A stretch of DNA of 64,000 bases from Galeopsis tetrahit (GCA_963675135.1 OY776131.1:35239381-35303380); one strand, 5' to 3'; positions 44,709 through 56,493 are shown, counted from the stretch's first letter. Program-made: numbers and translations. Notes: generated by a model not told the origin, from the letters alone.

Positions 44709-45201
44709 TAAAAAGGGATAATTTTTAAGAGAGTAGGAAAAAGTAATTAAATGAATTCTAAGAGAAATAATTTGTTCCTTTAATCACTCCTTCTTCATAT
44801 TTTAAAACACGAAATATCTGGCACTTAATAATTATCTGAAGTCATTGTGCCTTTTCCACTTCCACACGCCAATTCAATTTCAAAATCCATATTCATGTGT
44901 TTGCCCGAGAACCAACATTCAGCCGCCCCTCTTCAGTCACGCACCCTTTTATTGGGAAGCTTTTAATTCTTCTCAGTTTTTCCCCTTCTCTCTCCATAGT
45001 AATTATTTCAAAACTCATATTCACTCCACCAAAAAACCCTCTTCCCTTTTCCTTTCGAACTTATCCATACTTTCTTACTTTCATTTTTACTTCTGCAATT
45101 AACTTCCTCGCGCACGTCCATCGGTCACTTCATCACCTTCGAAAACCGACCTCGCTTCAGGTATCTCTTCTTCTTCCTCGTTTTTCTTTTACTGTAACCT
45201 C

Positions 45202-47300
45202 ATGTCATCTTCCGTTCAAACCACGTCGGACTCAATATCTATGGAAAGTTCAACTTCCGACTCCCTTTCTATCTTTCCCGTGACCAACCCTGCTTTGAAG
45301 GACAAAATCTCAGGTTCTTCGATCCTCCCTCCCGAGCGTGTCGCCGATTTTCTCCGCTCAGGGATCTTTCCCACCGATTACATAGTTAGGGCAGCGCATA
45401 GGAAAGAACGCCCTAATTTCCCAGGTCCTAATACCTTAGCTTTCTGGGAGGCCCAACTAAAGGCGGGCCTCCGCTTCCCCATTCACCCTTATTTCTCTGA
45501 AATTTCCACCTACCTTCGCATACCTCTGAATCAGTTCACTCCCAACGCTATTCGTGCGATGCTAGGTTTCTATATTTTGATGAAGGGGAATGGTGGCGAA
45601 CCCTCAGCCCAGCTTTTTCTAACCCAGTATATGTGCAAGTTCGCAGATGGGTTCTTCTATACTTCTGGCCGTCCTTCCAGGACCGGGAAATTCATGGAAA
45701 AGCTCCATGAAGGGGTCCAGGACTGGAAGAATTATTATTTTTTAGTTACAAACCCTTCTCCTTGGGAGTTCCCTCACGAAAAGTGGATTTACGAGAATCC
45801 TGGGGTGCCCCGTCCTCCTCTCTCTGTTTGTTCCTCTTTAAATTTGGATGTGATGAACCACTTGAATGATAATGTGTTTACCTATGGATTTTTTGATGTG
45901 ATGAGCATTTGTAAGAACCCTAGAGCCCTGTCTCATTTTGGTTTAGGTCGCCCCGATTATCCCCTAGGTCCCGATGATGGTAATATCATTTCTTTTCCCT
46001 TGGCATCGTCCTCAAGATTGAGACTGCTGTAATTGTTAACCTCCTTTTATGTATTTCTTTGCAGCTATGAGTTGGTTAACTCAAATTTCTCGCGATGCTG
46101 CTCCTCTTTCTATGGTTGCTAAGTCTCCGGCCCCTGAAAGCTCCACGAAGGCTCCTATTTCTCCGTCCCCAGTGAAACCTTCCACTGGGTCAGTTGCTAA
46201 GCGTACAAGGTCCTCTACTGAGAAGGCCATGATCTCCTCGTTGCCCTCTGCCTCTGACACCTCTAAGAAGAAGAAGTCCAAGACTAAGTCCTCCTTGCCC
46301 AATGTCACTCCAGATGCCCCTGGCGGCATCAGTGTCGATCACCTCATGGCTTTCATAGATCGCCACACTCCGACCCCAGCCACTGAGGCCCTCAATGCTC
46401 TATCCTCGGAAGATCGAGTCGTGCATGCCGCCCACAGTTTCACTCAGGTAGATTCTTAGTGTAGATATTATTTTGAATGATTAATAAGAGAAAATATAGA
46501 TATCTTACTTCTTTAAATTGTCTCTTGTGTAGTTTGGTCTTCTATTTTCCGATGTATCCGAACGGGCCCTTCAATCCCTTCAGCTAGTGGATGACCTCCA
46601 GAGCCAGGTGGAATTGGAGAAAGTGAAGAAAGAGATTCTGGAAGGAGAGTTACGAGAGTCCATCCAGACACGGAAGGGGGTTCAAGCTGAGAAGGTGAAG
46701 CTTTCGGAGGAGGTTTCTTCACTGAAGACTCAGTTTGGTGAGCGGGTTGAACGTTTGGAGGCTACTCTCCCTTTGGCTGGGATGAAGCTATGCATCGACT
46801 CTCTTTTTACCTCCGCCATGGGTCAGAAATTTCTAGGTACCCTGCATCAGGAATGGTTGGAAGCCTTTCTTAAGAGTACCAGCTTCCTGGGGGCAATGGG
46901 TGCATATATTCCCCATTTTATCGATCATGGATTTTCCAACGCTGTAGCTGAACACTCCGCCCCTGAATTTAATGGCCAGTACACTCGTGCCCTTCGGTTG
47001 GATGAGTTAGCCACTCCCCCTAAGTTCCCTGGAGATCCTAAGGAGGACATCAGCACTCCCTGGTGGCTACCTGGGATGAGGAAGGCGGTCTCGGAACTGA
47101 AGCAAACTGCTCTGAAGTTGGACGACCTTGTCCCGGCGAAGGATTTGACTTTCCCCATCCATGTGGCTAACCCTGATCCGGTGGCAACCGTGGCGGCCGG
47201 CGCTCTAGAGGAGAAGGCAGAAGGAGGTGGTTCCAGTGGACAGGTTGATGAAGCAGGAGAAGGTTTCGAGGGGAAGAATTATATTCCCCTCTCTTCATAA
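45202..47300 (+). CDS. Reverse-strand gene of the Gypsy element (putative gypsy-type transposon domain, coiled coil), three exons
   Basis: Exons 45202-45979, 46065-46447 and 46533-47300 join in frame (donors GTAATA and GTAGAT; acceptors TTTGCAG and TTGTGTAG) to give 642 aa without interruption. Exon 1 resembles PF04195-type 'putative gypsy type transposon' proteins: DYIVRAAHRKERPNFPG, FPIHPYFSEISTYLRIPLNQ, FYILMKGNGG and WKNYYFLV. Exon 2 is Ser/Pro/Lys-rich with KKKKSKTKS, a possible nuclear signal. Exon 3 begins with a long coiled coil (LQSQVELEKVKKEILEGELR) and ends with a helical region. Such additional ORFs opposite to pol are known in Tat-lineage elements, with unknown function. It is intact while pol is dead. 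Splicing is inferred from sequence only. Confidence 0.7.
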
Positions 47301-47710
47301 CTCTATTTCTCTGATAACATTTCGGTACTCTTAAAACACTTTTATTTTTGTTGAGTCCTTTAAGGTCTCTTTTGGTATTTTCAGGAGACTCCACACTCCT
47401 GTGTTTTTCTGTGGAGGGCCAAGGCATGGTGCCTTTGGTCTGGGATATTTCTGTTTTATTTTCTGCTCGATATCATACCTGCACATTATCCCCTGGCATG
47501 CATATATATATATATCTCTATCTCTGCTATTAGATATATGATGTAGTACCTGTTCTGCTTTTCCTTTACTATGAATCTAGCATGTTTCTAGCATCTTCTT
47601 GACACGTAAAGGCTCTAAAGCTCATTGAGAAATCTTAAATAAGAGTATGGAGTTTATGTTTCTGTACTTACTTGGTGGCTTGATAATGCTTCTAGTTTCT
47701 CCCTAGAGCT

Positions 47711-47860
47711 AGAGTTCTTAGGGATTATACTCTCCCAAAAGTTAGAATTCGTAGGGATTATACTCTCCCAAAAGTTAGAGTTTTTAGGAATTATACTCTC
47801 CCAAAAGTTAGAATTCGTAGGGATTATACTCTCCCAAAAGTTAGAGTTTTTAGGGATTAT
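47711..47860. repeat. 33-bp tandem repeat, about five copies
   Basis: The unit GGGATTATACTCTCCCAAAA plus GTTAGAATTCGTA recurs with a 33-bp period, alternating GAATTCGTA and GAGTTTTTA variants. It sits between the reverse-strand gene and the 3' end of pol. Confidence 0.85.
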
Positions 47861-48554
47861 TGGCAGGTTAATCATATCTTCCGCTACCATACCCCCTACT
47901 CCCCCTAGTTTTAGAGGTTGTCGTGGATAGAAGCTTTAGGAATTGTCCTTAGGCATTTCCCTTTCAAACATTTGTGAGTTGGTATAACTCTTTCTATCTT
48001 GCAATATCTCTATCATCTTATGTTTTAGTTTTCAGAACACATTTATTATCTCAACATTCATTGTATGGACACTTAGCAGTTATCTCAGCACAATACTTAA
48101 TGTATGAGAAACACTTCATCGTAAAATCGGAATGCATAAAAGTCATTTCATCGTAAAATCGGGATATAAGAATCATCTCATCATCACATTAACATGCATT
48201 AAGGGAAATCGCTGAAATTTTCCAAAACCGACGCTCCATTGATCAAAAGTGTTTATCAACATAGGCAAATAAGGGGAACCTATGCCGGCCTCATTAAAAA
48301 CCTCTCCGTGGTAAAACCCCAAGGGGAAACCCACGTAGAGGGAAAAAGAGTGCCGGTGAAGCAATTATTCGAATGAGAAATAAACATTTAAAATTGTTCA
48401 TAAAGAGAAAGATAGTAAGGAAATAACACCTTCCTCAAACATAAAATCTCTTCAGGTGGCACACGTTCCATGGCCTCAATATTTCTTTTCCCGTCATATC
48501 CTGGAGTTTGTATGCTCCACCTTTTAGGACCTGTATTACCTTGTATGGACCTTC
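47861..48554. other. Gypsy internal spacer between pol and reverse-strand gene
   Basis: A TTCATCGTAAAATCGG phrase repeats near 48117-48172. From about 48420 to 48550 the minus strand continues the integrase C-terminal part (KVIQVLKGGAYKLQ) after a stop at 48555. No other coding signal. Confidence 0.5.
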
Positions 48555-49307
48555 TCAATTAGCTTCCATCTTCCCTGTATTCTTCAAGGCATCTGCCCTT
48601 CGAAGGACTAAATCTCCCGCTTTAAAGGAACGTGGAACTACCCTGCGATCGTATGCTGCCTTGATCCGGCTCTTGTATCTTTCTGCTTTCAGTCTCGCCA
48701 TCTCCCTCTCTTCTTCTACCAGGTCCAGGGCCTCCCTCATCAACTCTTCGTTTCTCTTTTCTTCAAAATAGGTGATCCGATGTGATCTCAGTCTGGCTTC
48801 GGGAGGTATTACTGCTGCTGCTCCATATACCAAATAGAATGGGGATTCACCTGTAGATGTCTTGGGGCTGGTCCTGTAGGACCAAAGGACGTTGTCTAAC
48901 TCCTTCACCCATCCTTGTCCTACCTTTTGCAGTCGTGTTCGAATGTCATCCACTAGGATTCTGTTTGTAACTTTCACTTGTCCATTGGCTTGTGGGTGGG
49001 CTACCGAAGTGAATCTCTGTATAATATTCCATCTCTCGCACCATTTTCGTACTTTCTCTCCATTGAATTGTGTTCCATTGTCAGAAACCAAGATTCTTGG
49101 CACTCCAAACCTGCAACAAATATGTCTAGCCAGAAAAAGAATTACATTATCTTCCTCTATCTTGGCCAGAGGTACGACCTCTACCCACTTACTGAAATAG
49201 TCCACGGCCACAATCAAGAATTTCCTTCCCCCTGGTGCTAAGGGGAAGGGTCCCACCAGATCTATTCCCCATTTGGCAAAGGGACAGGGCGAGTACTTGG
49301 CGCCCAT
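48555..49307 (-). pseudogene. Gypsy integrase core, catalytic Glu replaced by Lys
   Basis: FAKWGIDLVGPFPLAPGGRK gives the first catalytic Asp, and VSDNGTQFNG the second. In HPQANGQVKVTNRILVDDI the usual E of 'NGQVEVTN' is K, so the DDE triad is incomplete. WSYRTSPKTSTGESPFYLVY and DLVLRR follow, as in Gypsy integrases. The frame ends in a stop at 48555; the domain continues beyond it. Confidence 0.88.
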
Positions 49308-49309
49308 CT

Positions 49310-49895
49310 CCTCTGCAGGTATTCGTATTAAAGGTCCATTCTTCTGACACTTCTCGCATTTCTTGACAAATTACCTAGCATCCCTGATTATACTAGGCCA
49401 ATAAAAACCTGCTCTAAACACCTTCTTTACCATAGTCTTATAACCCTCATGGCTGGATGCACAACCTTCATGGATATCCTTGATTAGTAGCTCTGCCTCT
49501 CTTTTCGAAAGACATTTCAAATAGGGTTGAGTGAAGGATCGCTTCTATAATTGGTCTCCTATGAGACAATATTTCCTTCTCCAAGCTTTGGCTTCCCTGG
49601 ACATTGGGGTTACCTGCCCCCTGTTCAGCTCTTCCCATATCTCTTTTCTCCAGTCATCCCCTGTTGTTATCTCTCCAACCAGGGTTTCAGTAGCTGATTG
49701 ATCTGCCACTAACAGGGTTACTTTTCCATGCCCCTCGAACTCAGTGGAACAGGCTAATTTAGACAGTCCATCCGCCTTTACGTTCTCTTCCCTTGGTACC
49801 TGTATCACTTCAAAAGTATGGAATTTACTTTTTAACTTCTTTACCTGCTCTAAATAGGCGATCATCCTCTCATCCTTGGCGAGGTACTCCCCCAT
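49310..49895 (-). pseudogene. Gypsy pol: end of second RNase H and integrase zinc-finger region
   Basis: MGEYLAKDERMIAYLEQVKK and VIQVPREENVKADGLSKLAC match the end of the RNase H-like domain of Tat elements (ENVKAD..SKLA). After a stop at 49545, GYKTMVKKVFRAGFYWPSII and CEKCQKNGP match the HHCC zinc-binding start of integrase. Stops at 49545 and near 49373 break it. Confidence 0.75.
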
Positions 49896-49898
49896 GAC

Positions 49899-50789
49899 CT
49901 ATTGAACTACCAACTGTGAATCAGAATACAAAGTGATTTTTTGTGCCCCTAACTCTGCTGCCATGTTAGCCCCTCTAATCAGGGCTTCATATTCGGCACC
50001 ATTGTTTGAGGTTGAGAACCGGAACTTGACGGCAACCTGTACTTCTTGGCCGTCAGGGTCAACCAACACTATCCCTGCTCCACATCCTAAGGCGGATGCT
50101 GAGCCATCAACATATACCTTCCAGCCTTGTTCTTCCTCCATTCTGGTAGACTCTTGAATAAAGTCTACTAAAGCTTGGGCCTTGATGGCCCTCCTTGGTT
50201 CGTAATCAATATCATACTCCTGTAATTCCACTGCCCATTTAACCATTCTTCCTGATAAGTCTGCTCTCCCCAGTGTCTGCTTCAAAGGGAAATTAGTTCG
50301 CACCATAACTTTATAAGACAGGAAGTAGGGGCGTAATCGCCTAGCCGTTACCACCACCGCCAGGGCTGCCTTCTCCACCTCTGAATATCTTATCTCTGCC
50401 CCTTAAATAACCTTGCTCACATAGTATATAGTTTGTTGTGTAGAGCCTTCCTCTTTCATCAGGGCTGTACTCAGGGAATGTTCCCCTACCGAGAGGTATA
50501 AGAGTAAAACATCCCCCTGAGAGGGTTTGGTCAGCTTCAGAAGTTGTTCAAGATGGAGCTTCAGTTCTTCGAAAGCCTTTTGACATTGCTCATCCCATTT
50601 GAATCTCGACCCTTTCCTTAATGTTCTGAAGAAGTGGTGGCTCTTCTCTGCTGACTTTGCTATGAATCTGCTAAGAGCTGCGATTCTGCCGTTCAGGGTC
50701 TGCAACTCTTTCAGGTTTCGAGGAGGTTGCATGTCGAGGACCGCTTTCACCTTAACAGGGTTAACCTCTATTCCCCTCTGAGTTACCAT
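49899..50789 (-). pseudogene. Gypsy pol: RNase H and second RNase H-like (aRNH) domain
   Basis: 50403-50789 shows the connection after the RT core (VLDMQPPRNLKELQTLNGRI, FKWDEQCQKAFEELK) and the start of RNase H. After a stop at 50403, the next frame has EVEKAALAVVVTARRLRPYF. It then enters a separate RNase H-like domain, WKVYVDGSASALGCGAGIVL, NGAEYEALIRGANMA and LYSDSQLVVQ. Two RNase H-type domains in tandem are characteristic of the Tat lineage. Confidence 0.82.
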
Positions 50790-50843
50790 GTATCCCAGGA
50801 ATTTTTCTGACCCTACTCCAAAAGAACATTTAGCTGGATTTAA

Positions 50844-52033
50844 TTAAATACCATTTTCTCTAATTACCTGAAATATCTCCTTCAGGTCATTAATGTGTTC
50901 CTCTGCTTTGACACTCTTAGCTAGCATATCGTCCACGTAAATCTCCATGTTCCTCCCTATCTGTCCTCGGAACACCGAGTCTACCATTCTTTGATAGGTG
51001 GCTCCTGCATTTATCAGTCCAAAAGGCATACGTACATAACCGAAAGTACCACATGTCGCAATAAAACATACATTTGGTATATCAAGGGGTTCAACTGGAT
51101 TTGATGGTACCCTTGATATGCATCCATCATGCTAAGCAGTTCAAATCCGTACGTGGCATCTACTAATTGATCAATTCTAGGCAGGGGATAGTGATCCTTA
51201 GGGCATGCTTTATTCAGGTCTCTAAAGTCAATACACATCCTCCATTTTTCGGCTCCCTTAGACACCAGCACTGCATTCGAGAGCCACTCAGGGAACTGCA
51301 CTCTCTTCACATGCCCTGCACTCAACAGTTTATCAATTTCTTCTTTCAAAATGAGGTTCTTCTCCTTACCAAAGTTCCTTAACTTCTGCTTCACTGGCCT
51401 AGCTTTGGGATCTACATTAAGGTGGTGCATCGCTATCTCTGGAGGGATACCCGTCATGTCCGTCGCCGTGAAAGCGAAGATATCCGCATTCTCCTGAAGG
51501 GTGAGTATCATCCTTTCTTGGAGCTCAGGGTTCATGTGTGTACCTATCCTGGTTGTGAATCCCTCCTTTCCTGGGTAAAGTTCGATGCTCATTAACTCCT
51601 CATCTGCTTTGGCCTTGTGTTGCTCTTGCACTAGCTCACCCACTTTCTGTCTTTTCAATTCAGGGTCTTCCCCCTTAAATCTCTCCATCCCTCGAAACAC
51701 GGCCCTGTCTGCTATCTTGACCGATTCTACGTAACACTTCCTTGCTTGGTATTGGTCACCGCATATCTCTCCCACACCCCCCGAGGCAGGGAATTTCATC
51801 TTCATGTGGAAGGTGGAGATCACTGCCTGAAAGATATTCAAGCTTGGTCTTCCCATTACCACATTATACGAAGATGGGACGTCTACGATCAGGAACTCTA
51901 TCACTTGCACACGTCGGTTAGGGGCGACTCCTAACCCTACTTGTAATAAAGCTGAACCAAGGGGTTGAATGGCTCCCCCTGAGAATCCATAGAGGGCGGT
52001 CTCCACTGGTCTGAGCTTTATGTTTAATTCCAT
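50844..52033 (-). pseudogene. Gypsy protease-RT linker and reverse transcriptase
   Basis: IDVPSSYNVVMGRPSLN-like end of protease (VPSSYNVVMGRPSLNIFQ) is followed by the RT: MHHLNVDPKARPVKQKLRNF, WLSNAVLVSKGAEKWRMCID, PLPRIDQLVDATYGFELLS and MMDAYQGYHQI (first Asp). A frameshift near 51080 breaks the frame. MPFGLINAGATYQRMVD and the catalytic YVDDMLAKS follow in another frame, ending at a stop at 50844 (IRENGI). Confidence 0.88.
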
Positions 52034-52036
52034 CTT

Positions 52037-52309
52037 CTAGAAACACTCCAAGAACATGATATCGGCAGAGCTCCCCGTGTCTACAAAAATTCTGCCCACA
52101 TCATATCCTGCTATATCCGTGGTAATGACCAATGCGTCATTATGGATTTCTCTGGGTTCCCCAGCGTCTTCTGGTCCAAAATGAATGTCAGGACCCTCTG
52201 TCATCTTTCCTATCTCGTGGTGTTCCATATTCCTCTCATTCTTCAGCGATTTAACGCTCTGCTTCCTCTGTCTAAAGGAATCCCCATCAGCAGGGCCTCC
52301 CATGATCAT
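52037..52309 (-). pseudogene. Gypsy aspartic protease start
   Basis: IMGGPADGDSFRQRKQ, HNDALVITTDIAGYDVGRIF and VDTGSSADIMF contain the protease DTGSS active site. An in-frame stop at 52037-52039 separates this from the rest of the protease. Confidence 0.85.
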
Positions 52310-52794
52310 GTGAATAGTCCCCTCTTTTGAGGAGGGGGTGGTTGATCCTCGATGTTCTTCCTCTGATCTCTTCTATTGTCCTCTGGTTTCCCCTCGGGGT
52401 CCTTCCTCTTTTGCCCCCTAGGGCCTTGTCGATCTCTAAAGATAAATTCCTTTAGATGGCCTTCCTGGATCATTCTCTCTATTTCGTCTTTCAGGTGCCA
52501 ACATTGGTTGGTATCGTGGCCGTAATCATTATGAAATCTGCAAAATCTGTCCGACTTGGGATTCTGAGGACCCCTGTTCCTTGAATAGGGGAACTTCATA
52601 TCACGATGGTCTCCTGCCACTTCTAAAACTTCGGCTGGCTCAATCCTCAAAGGGGTATATCTCCTCGCCCTTCCCCTTGGGCTCCAGGGCTCAACTTCTT
52701 CTTTTTTTACGTTTTCCAACCTCGTCGAACTTCTGTGTCTCTCTGGACTTGGCCTCCTCAGTGGGATTTCTCTTCTCCTTTCTTCTTTCTCCAT
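52306..52794 (-). pseudogene. Gypsy gag C-terminal part with zinc-binding motif
   Basis: Contains CRFHNDYGHDTNQC, the C-x-x-H...H-x4-C type motif found at the gag end of Tat/Athila elements, within a Lys/Arg/Glu/Pro-rich stretch. It lies in a different frame from the main gag frame, so a frameshift is near 52700. A second frame change occurs near 52320. Confidence 0.75.
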
Positions 52795-53776
52795 TCCCCA
52801 CTATTGTCCTGGTCTCCGAACGCTTAGCCTTCCTCACCTCTTCTAGGGTGAGGTATTTTTCTGCTCTCCTTAACAACTCATCAAAGGTCCGTACTGGCTT
52901 TTTGGCCAGAGATGTGAACAGGTCTCCGTCTCTTAATCCGTTAGTGAGAGCATTGATTTTGACCTCTGAAGAGGCTGTTGGTACTTCTAGGGCCGCTTGG
53001 TTGAATCTCTTCAAGAAGGCCCGTAAGCTCTCGTTTTCTCCTTGCCGCATGTTAAACAAGGTGAGGGTGGCCCTAGGTTGCCTCCTAGCGTTGGCGAATT
53101 GATGCAGGAACAATTCACTGAATTCTGACCATGAGTGGATGGTATTCGGTCCTAGCTGGGTGAACCACTGTTGTGCAGCCTTGGTTAGGGTAGTTAGAAA
53201 TACCCTGCACTTGACGCCCTCTCCATATCGGTGTAGTAGGGCAGCGTTCTCGAATCTCATCAAATGCTCATACGGATCAGTGGTGCCATCATATTCAAAA
53301 TTTAAGGATTTGAAGTTAGAGGGCAGTTCATCTTGTAAAATGCTAGATGAGAATTGATAGCCAGTGATGTAAGAAGGTTTACTTACGTTGTCAGTCATGT
53401 GTCTCTGCATGTCCTTCATCTCTTTACGTAAGGCCTGTATTTGATCACTGACGGCTCCCTGGTATGTGTCGTCCGTGCTTTCTCCTATCCCTGTATCCAG
53501 AGTGGTATCTCCAGGGATCCTCTCCGCGTTCCTCCGGGGAGGGCGATCAAGAATGCTTCTTTCAGCCTGGGAGGGCACATTTTCTTCTCGGTTTTGAGGG
53601 GGATCCTCATTCCTAGAGGGGACTGGAGCGGAATCTATGACGTGTTCCAGGGGGTTTTTCTTCGTACCCTCGTTGATTTGTGGAATAGGTCCAGGGGGAC
53701 GAAGTCCACGAGAAGTGATTATCCTTTCGACCGATTGTGCGATCATCTCATCCAGCTGATCTTGAGAAATAGTCAA
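52691..53776 (-). CDS. Gypsy gag (Retrotrans_gag domain), 361 codons
   Basis: The capsid-type domain spans about residues 160-290: NFEYDGTTDPYEHLMRFENA, CRVFLTTLTKAAQQWFTQL, FLHQFANARRQPRATLTLFN and RQGENESLRAFLKRFNQAAL. This is the core of Gypsy gag that packages element RNA. The frame is open but ends early in a Lys/Arg-rich tail because of a frameshift into the zinc-binding part. M at 53776 is the first ATG in frame; additional coding sequence upstream to about 53990 (MGGEQDLTKQ-like in the same strand) may be the true N-terminus. Confidence 0.82.
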   Translation of the reverse strand: MTISQDQLDEMIAQSVERIITSRGLRPPGPIPQINEGTKKNPLEHVIDSAPVPSRNEDPPQNREENVPSQAERSILDRPPRRNAERIPGDTTLDTGIGESTDDTYQGAVSDQIQALRKEMKDMQRHMTDNVSKPSYITGYQFSSSILQDELPSNFKSLNFEYDGTTDPYEHLMRFENAALLHRYGEGVKCRVFLTTLTKAAQQWFTQLGPNTIHSWSEFSELFLHQFANARRQPRATLTLFNMRQGENESLRAFLKRFNQAALEVPTASSEVKINALTNGLRDGDLFTSLAKKPVRTFDELLRRAEKYLTLEEVRKAKRSETRTIVGNGERRKEKRNPTEEAKSRETQKFDEVGKRKKRRS

Positions 53777-54035
53777 GAGTTCTGGTCGAGCATTGGGGTT
53801 AGGGATATCCTTATTAATCCCGCTTCCCGAAGCTCCTGAACTACCCGTTACATTCCCCTCTTGGGCGAGAGGTGTATCTTCTGGTGTAGGATCTGCAGGT
53901 TATTTCCCTAAATTTCGGTTTACGGGAAAACCTGGGGGAGGAGGAGTGAAATCTCCCTTCTCCTTAGTCTGCTTCGTCAGATCTTGTTCTCCACCCATTT
54001 AATACGGAACTTTTCTCACGCCTTAACTCGAGATG

Positions 54036-54053
54036 TTCCCACAGACGGCGCCA
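54036..54053 (-). other. Primer binding site of Gypsy element
   Basis: On the minus strand TGGCGCCGTCTGTGGGAA lies two bases inside the 5' LTR. TGGCGCCG... primer sites are standard in plant Tat/Athila-type Gypsy elements. Confidence 0.8.
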
Positions 54054-54055
54054 GT

Positions 54056-54756
54056 TGATGCGTCGAAAAAGAACGCCTTCGGATATCAATCGTTCCTTTA
54101 CGAGCACTGCTAATCACGAGTTTGGATCACTCGTTCGTCCTTGGCAATTTTCACGTAAATAACCTGCAAAAGCACGTCGGAGGGGGGCTCCGGCGCGGAA
54201 GCTCCGACGCTCAAATCAGAATCGTTCTTAGGAGAATCAAAGAGGAATTTCCCTGTAATTCTAGGGAAATTCCGGCGAATAATATGATGTTTCTTCTCAA
54301 TTCAGTGTATATTTTCGAAGAGTATGTATATTCTGTAAAAAACGTAAATGAGAATGTAAAAATAACCTGTTTATATACCTAGTCCTTCCTCTCCGGAGAG
54401 AGGAAGACTCTTTCTCCCTATATTTGCTCGCACCTCCTATAAATTCGGCCCACCTCTTTGAAGGCTTGGTCCTGATCCCTAAATACTCGGCCCCTATCTT
54501 CATGGATTGACTTCTTCCTTTGACTGAGTTAGGAAAGAATGACTAATAATATGCGTTCCCCTTTTGGGCCAGACTTTCGGACCTCAAGGCCACTAATCCT
54601 CTCATATGGGCTAAAAAGCCCAATTACTCTCGTTTCCCTCTTGAGGCCCAGGGGTGTACAAATCCAGTCTTTAAGCCCGTTAACCTAATTAAGATTACTA
54701 TAATTTATCCCGTTGCCACGTGTCGATATTTTCAGGAACGACATATTTTGTCCGCA
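54056..54756 (-). repeat. 5' LTR of Gypsy element (right side)
   Basis: 701 bp, starting TGATGCGTCG and ending TTTGTCCGCA. Its open frames are copies of those in the other LTR and are not genes. High similarity to the other LTR indicates fairly recent insertion. Confidence 0.88.
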
Positions 54757-56159
54757 ACACACACAAATGTTAAATACACTTCACAAAAATTAAAAAATCA
54801 ATTTATTTTACTAAATACACCTTTAAATTATTTTTTTCTGTTAAAAAATAATATACAAGAATTAATTCTCCACCTCTCTACAAGTTCAGACTTTTAGATA
54901 AAACGGAATTCTTCAATTTCATGTATTTTTTTCATGAAAAAGTTAAAACCTTATTTCTTCTTACCTATTAATTTGTAGTGATTTTTTGAATTGTTAAATG
55001 AATTGAAGTGATTATATTATATACAAATTGTAATAAATACATTAGGTATGATTTTGAGTTGATGTTTTCTTCTGTGATTTTTGCAGTCTATTTTTTTTTC
55101 CTGTTAATATGTTAGTTTGCAATTTTATATTTTTAACCATTAACTATTATTATATTAATTATTAAAGTTGGTCTTCAAGAATTATTCTTATGACAAGTGT
55201 AGGGAAATGTTGATTGATGGTTAAATGATGAAGGAAGGGTTTAAGAATGAGGCATTGGGGGTGTGAATAACATATGAGGTAGTTTAGAAATTTTTGATAG
55301 ATTTAAAAGGATTACTTAGTAAATTTAGTTATGTCTATTTTTGTTTTAATTAAATATTTGAGGGTATGTATAACATATCTTGGGGTGTTAGTAGCTCCAC
55401 TCTTCAAAATATTGTTTAATTTTTTTTTTTTTTTAAACAATTGAAGGAAGTTGAATATAAATGTCCAAAGATTTGTTTTGGTTTTTTAATGATTGGAAAA
55501 TTGAGTTTTCGGTACACATAAATGTGGAGAGATTCATTTTCGAGTTTTTTAAAACTACTTCGCGAAATCAAAGACTCGGAACTGGTTCACTGAGATTTTT
55601 TCATAATTCTCAACTGAAATTTCTGAGTTTTGTCGAAAAAAATTTCCAAAAAATAAAATAAAAAATTGAGCTTTTGATAAAAGCTTGGAAATTTTGATAG
55701 AGTTTTTCCCTCTTCTTCGGCTAACTAGTGTCAAGTTCGACACTGTTAAAAAAACTTCGCTACTTTCATGCAAAATCCAATATTGCTAATGAAATTTGTA
55801 CAAAATCATGTTCATTTTTCGTGCAATGTTCGCGAAAAATCTCACTTTTGTCAATAAGATTTGTACAAAATCATGTCGATTGAATGGGGCACGGTAAGAG
55901 GGACCTATTGGTGGACGGACGATAATGTTCGACGGTGGTTTGGACAGGGTTTTTGAAATTGGAAACGTTTGAATGAAATAATGGAAATGGGGTGTGTGAG
56001 TAGTTAATATGTGTATGGGAGTGAATAAGTGGGAGGGGATAGTTATAATATTTTTATTGGGGTGAACTTAACCCGAGGTCAAGACATAAAAAGGGGAGGC
56101 ATGCATTTAACCGTGCCCAAAAAAATATATATTGAGGCCCAAGATTTTGAGATCAATGT
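54757..56159. other. AT-rich intergenic DNA
   Basis: No gene is supported. TTTGTACAAAATCATGT is directly repeated (about 55795 and 55860) in a stretch rich in TCGCGAAAAA/TTTTCGTG phrases (55550-55880). This may be an old repeat. Confidence 0.45.
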
Positions 56160-56493
56160 ATTTTCAGCGGGTTTGACTATATGCACCTCCATTTCGGAGA
56201 GATGCACTCCCCCTTTCAATATATTAATAAAATAATAAGGTAAAAAACCAAAAATACCCTTTATTAAAATACAGCATACTAGATGCACTCTCCCTACTTA
56301 ACACACCCCCTACTGTCATTTCTTTCTCCTTATATCCCAAAATCACAACTTCCGACAACCATCACCATTTTTTCCGGTGACCAAGAACTAAAAAAAATTC
56401 AACAACAACAACAACAAATCGACCAACAAAACGACCGCATTCATCCATATACACTTAGATAAACTTAGAAAACTAACAATTTTTTTAAACAAA

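Larger units (their letters stand above)
43964..54756 (-). mobile_element. Gypsy LTR retrotransposon, Tat/Retand-like, 10.8 kb, with reverse-strand ORF
   Basis: LTRs at 43964-44685 and 54056-54756 start TGATGCGTCG and end TTTGTCCGCA as written on the plus strand. Sense is minus: gag near 53776 down to integrase near 48500. Order protease, reverse transcriptase, RNase H, second RNase H-like domain, integrase fits the Tat branch of Gypsy. ACACAC stands on both outer sides, compatible with a target duplication but low-complexity. The pol frame has at least five stops and three frameshifts. A spliced gene on the plus strand fills 45202-47300. Confidence 0.92.
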
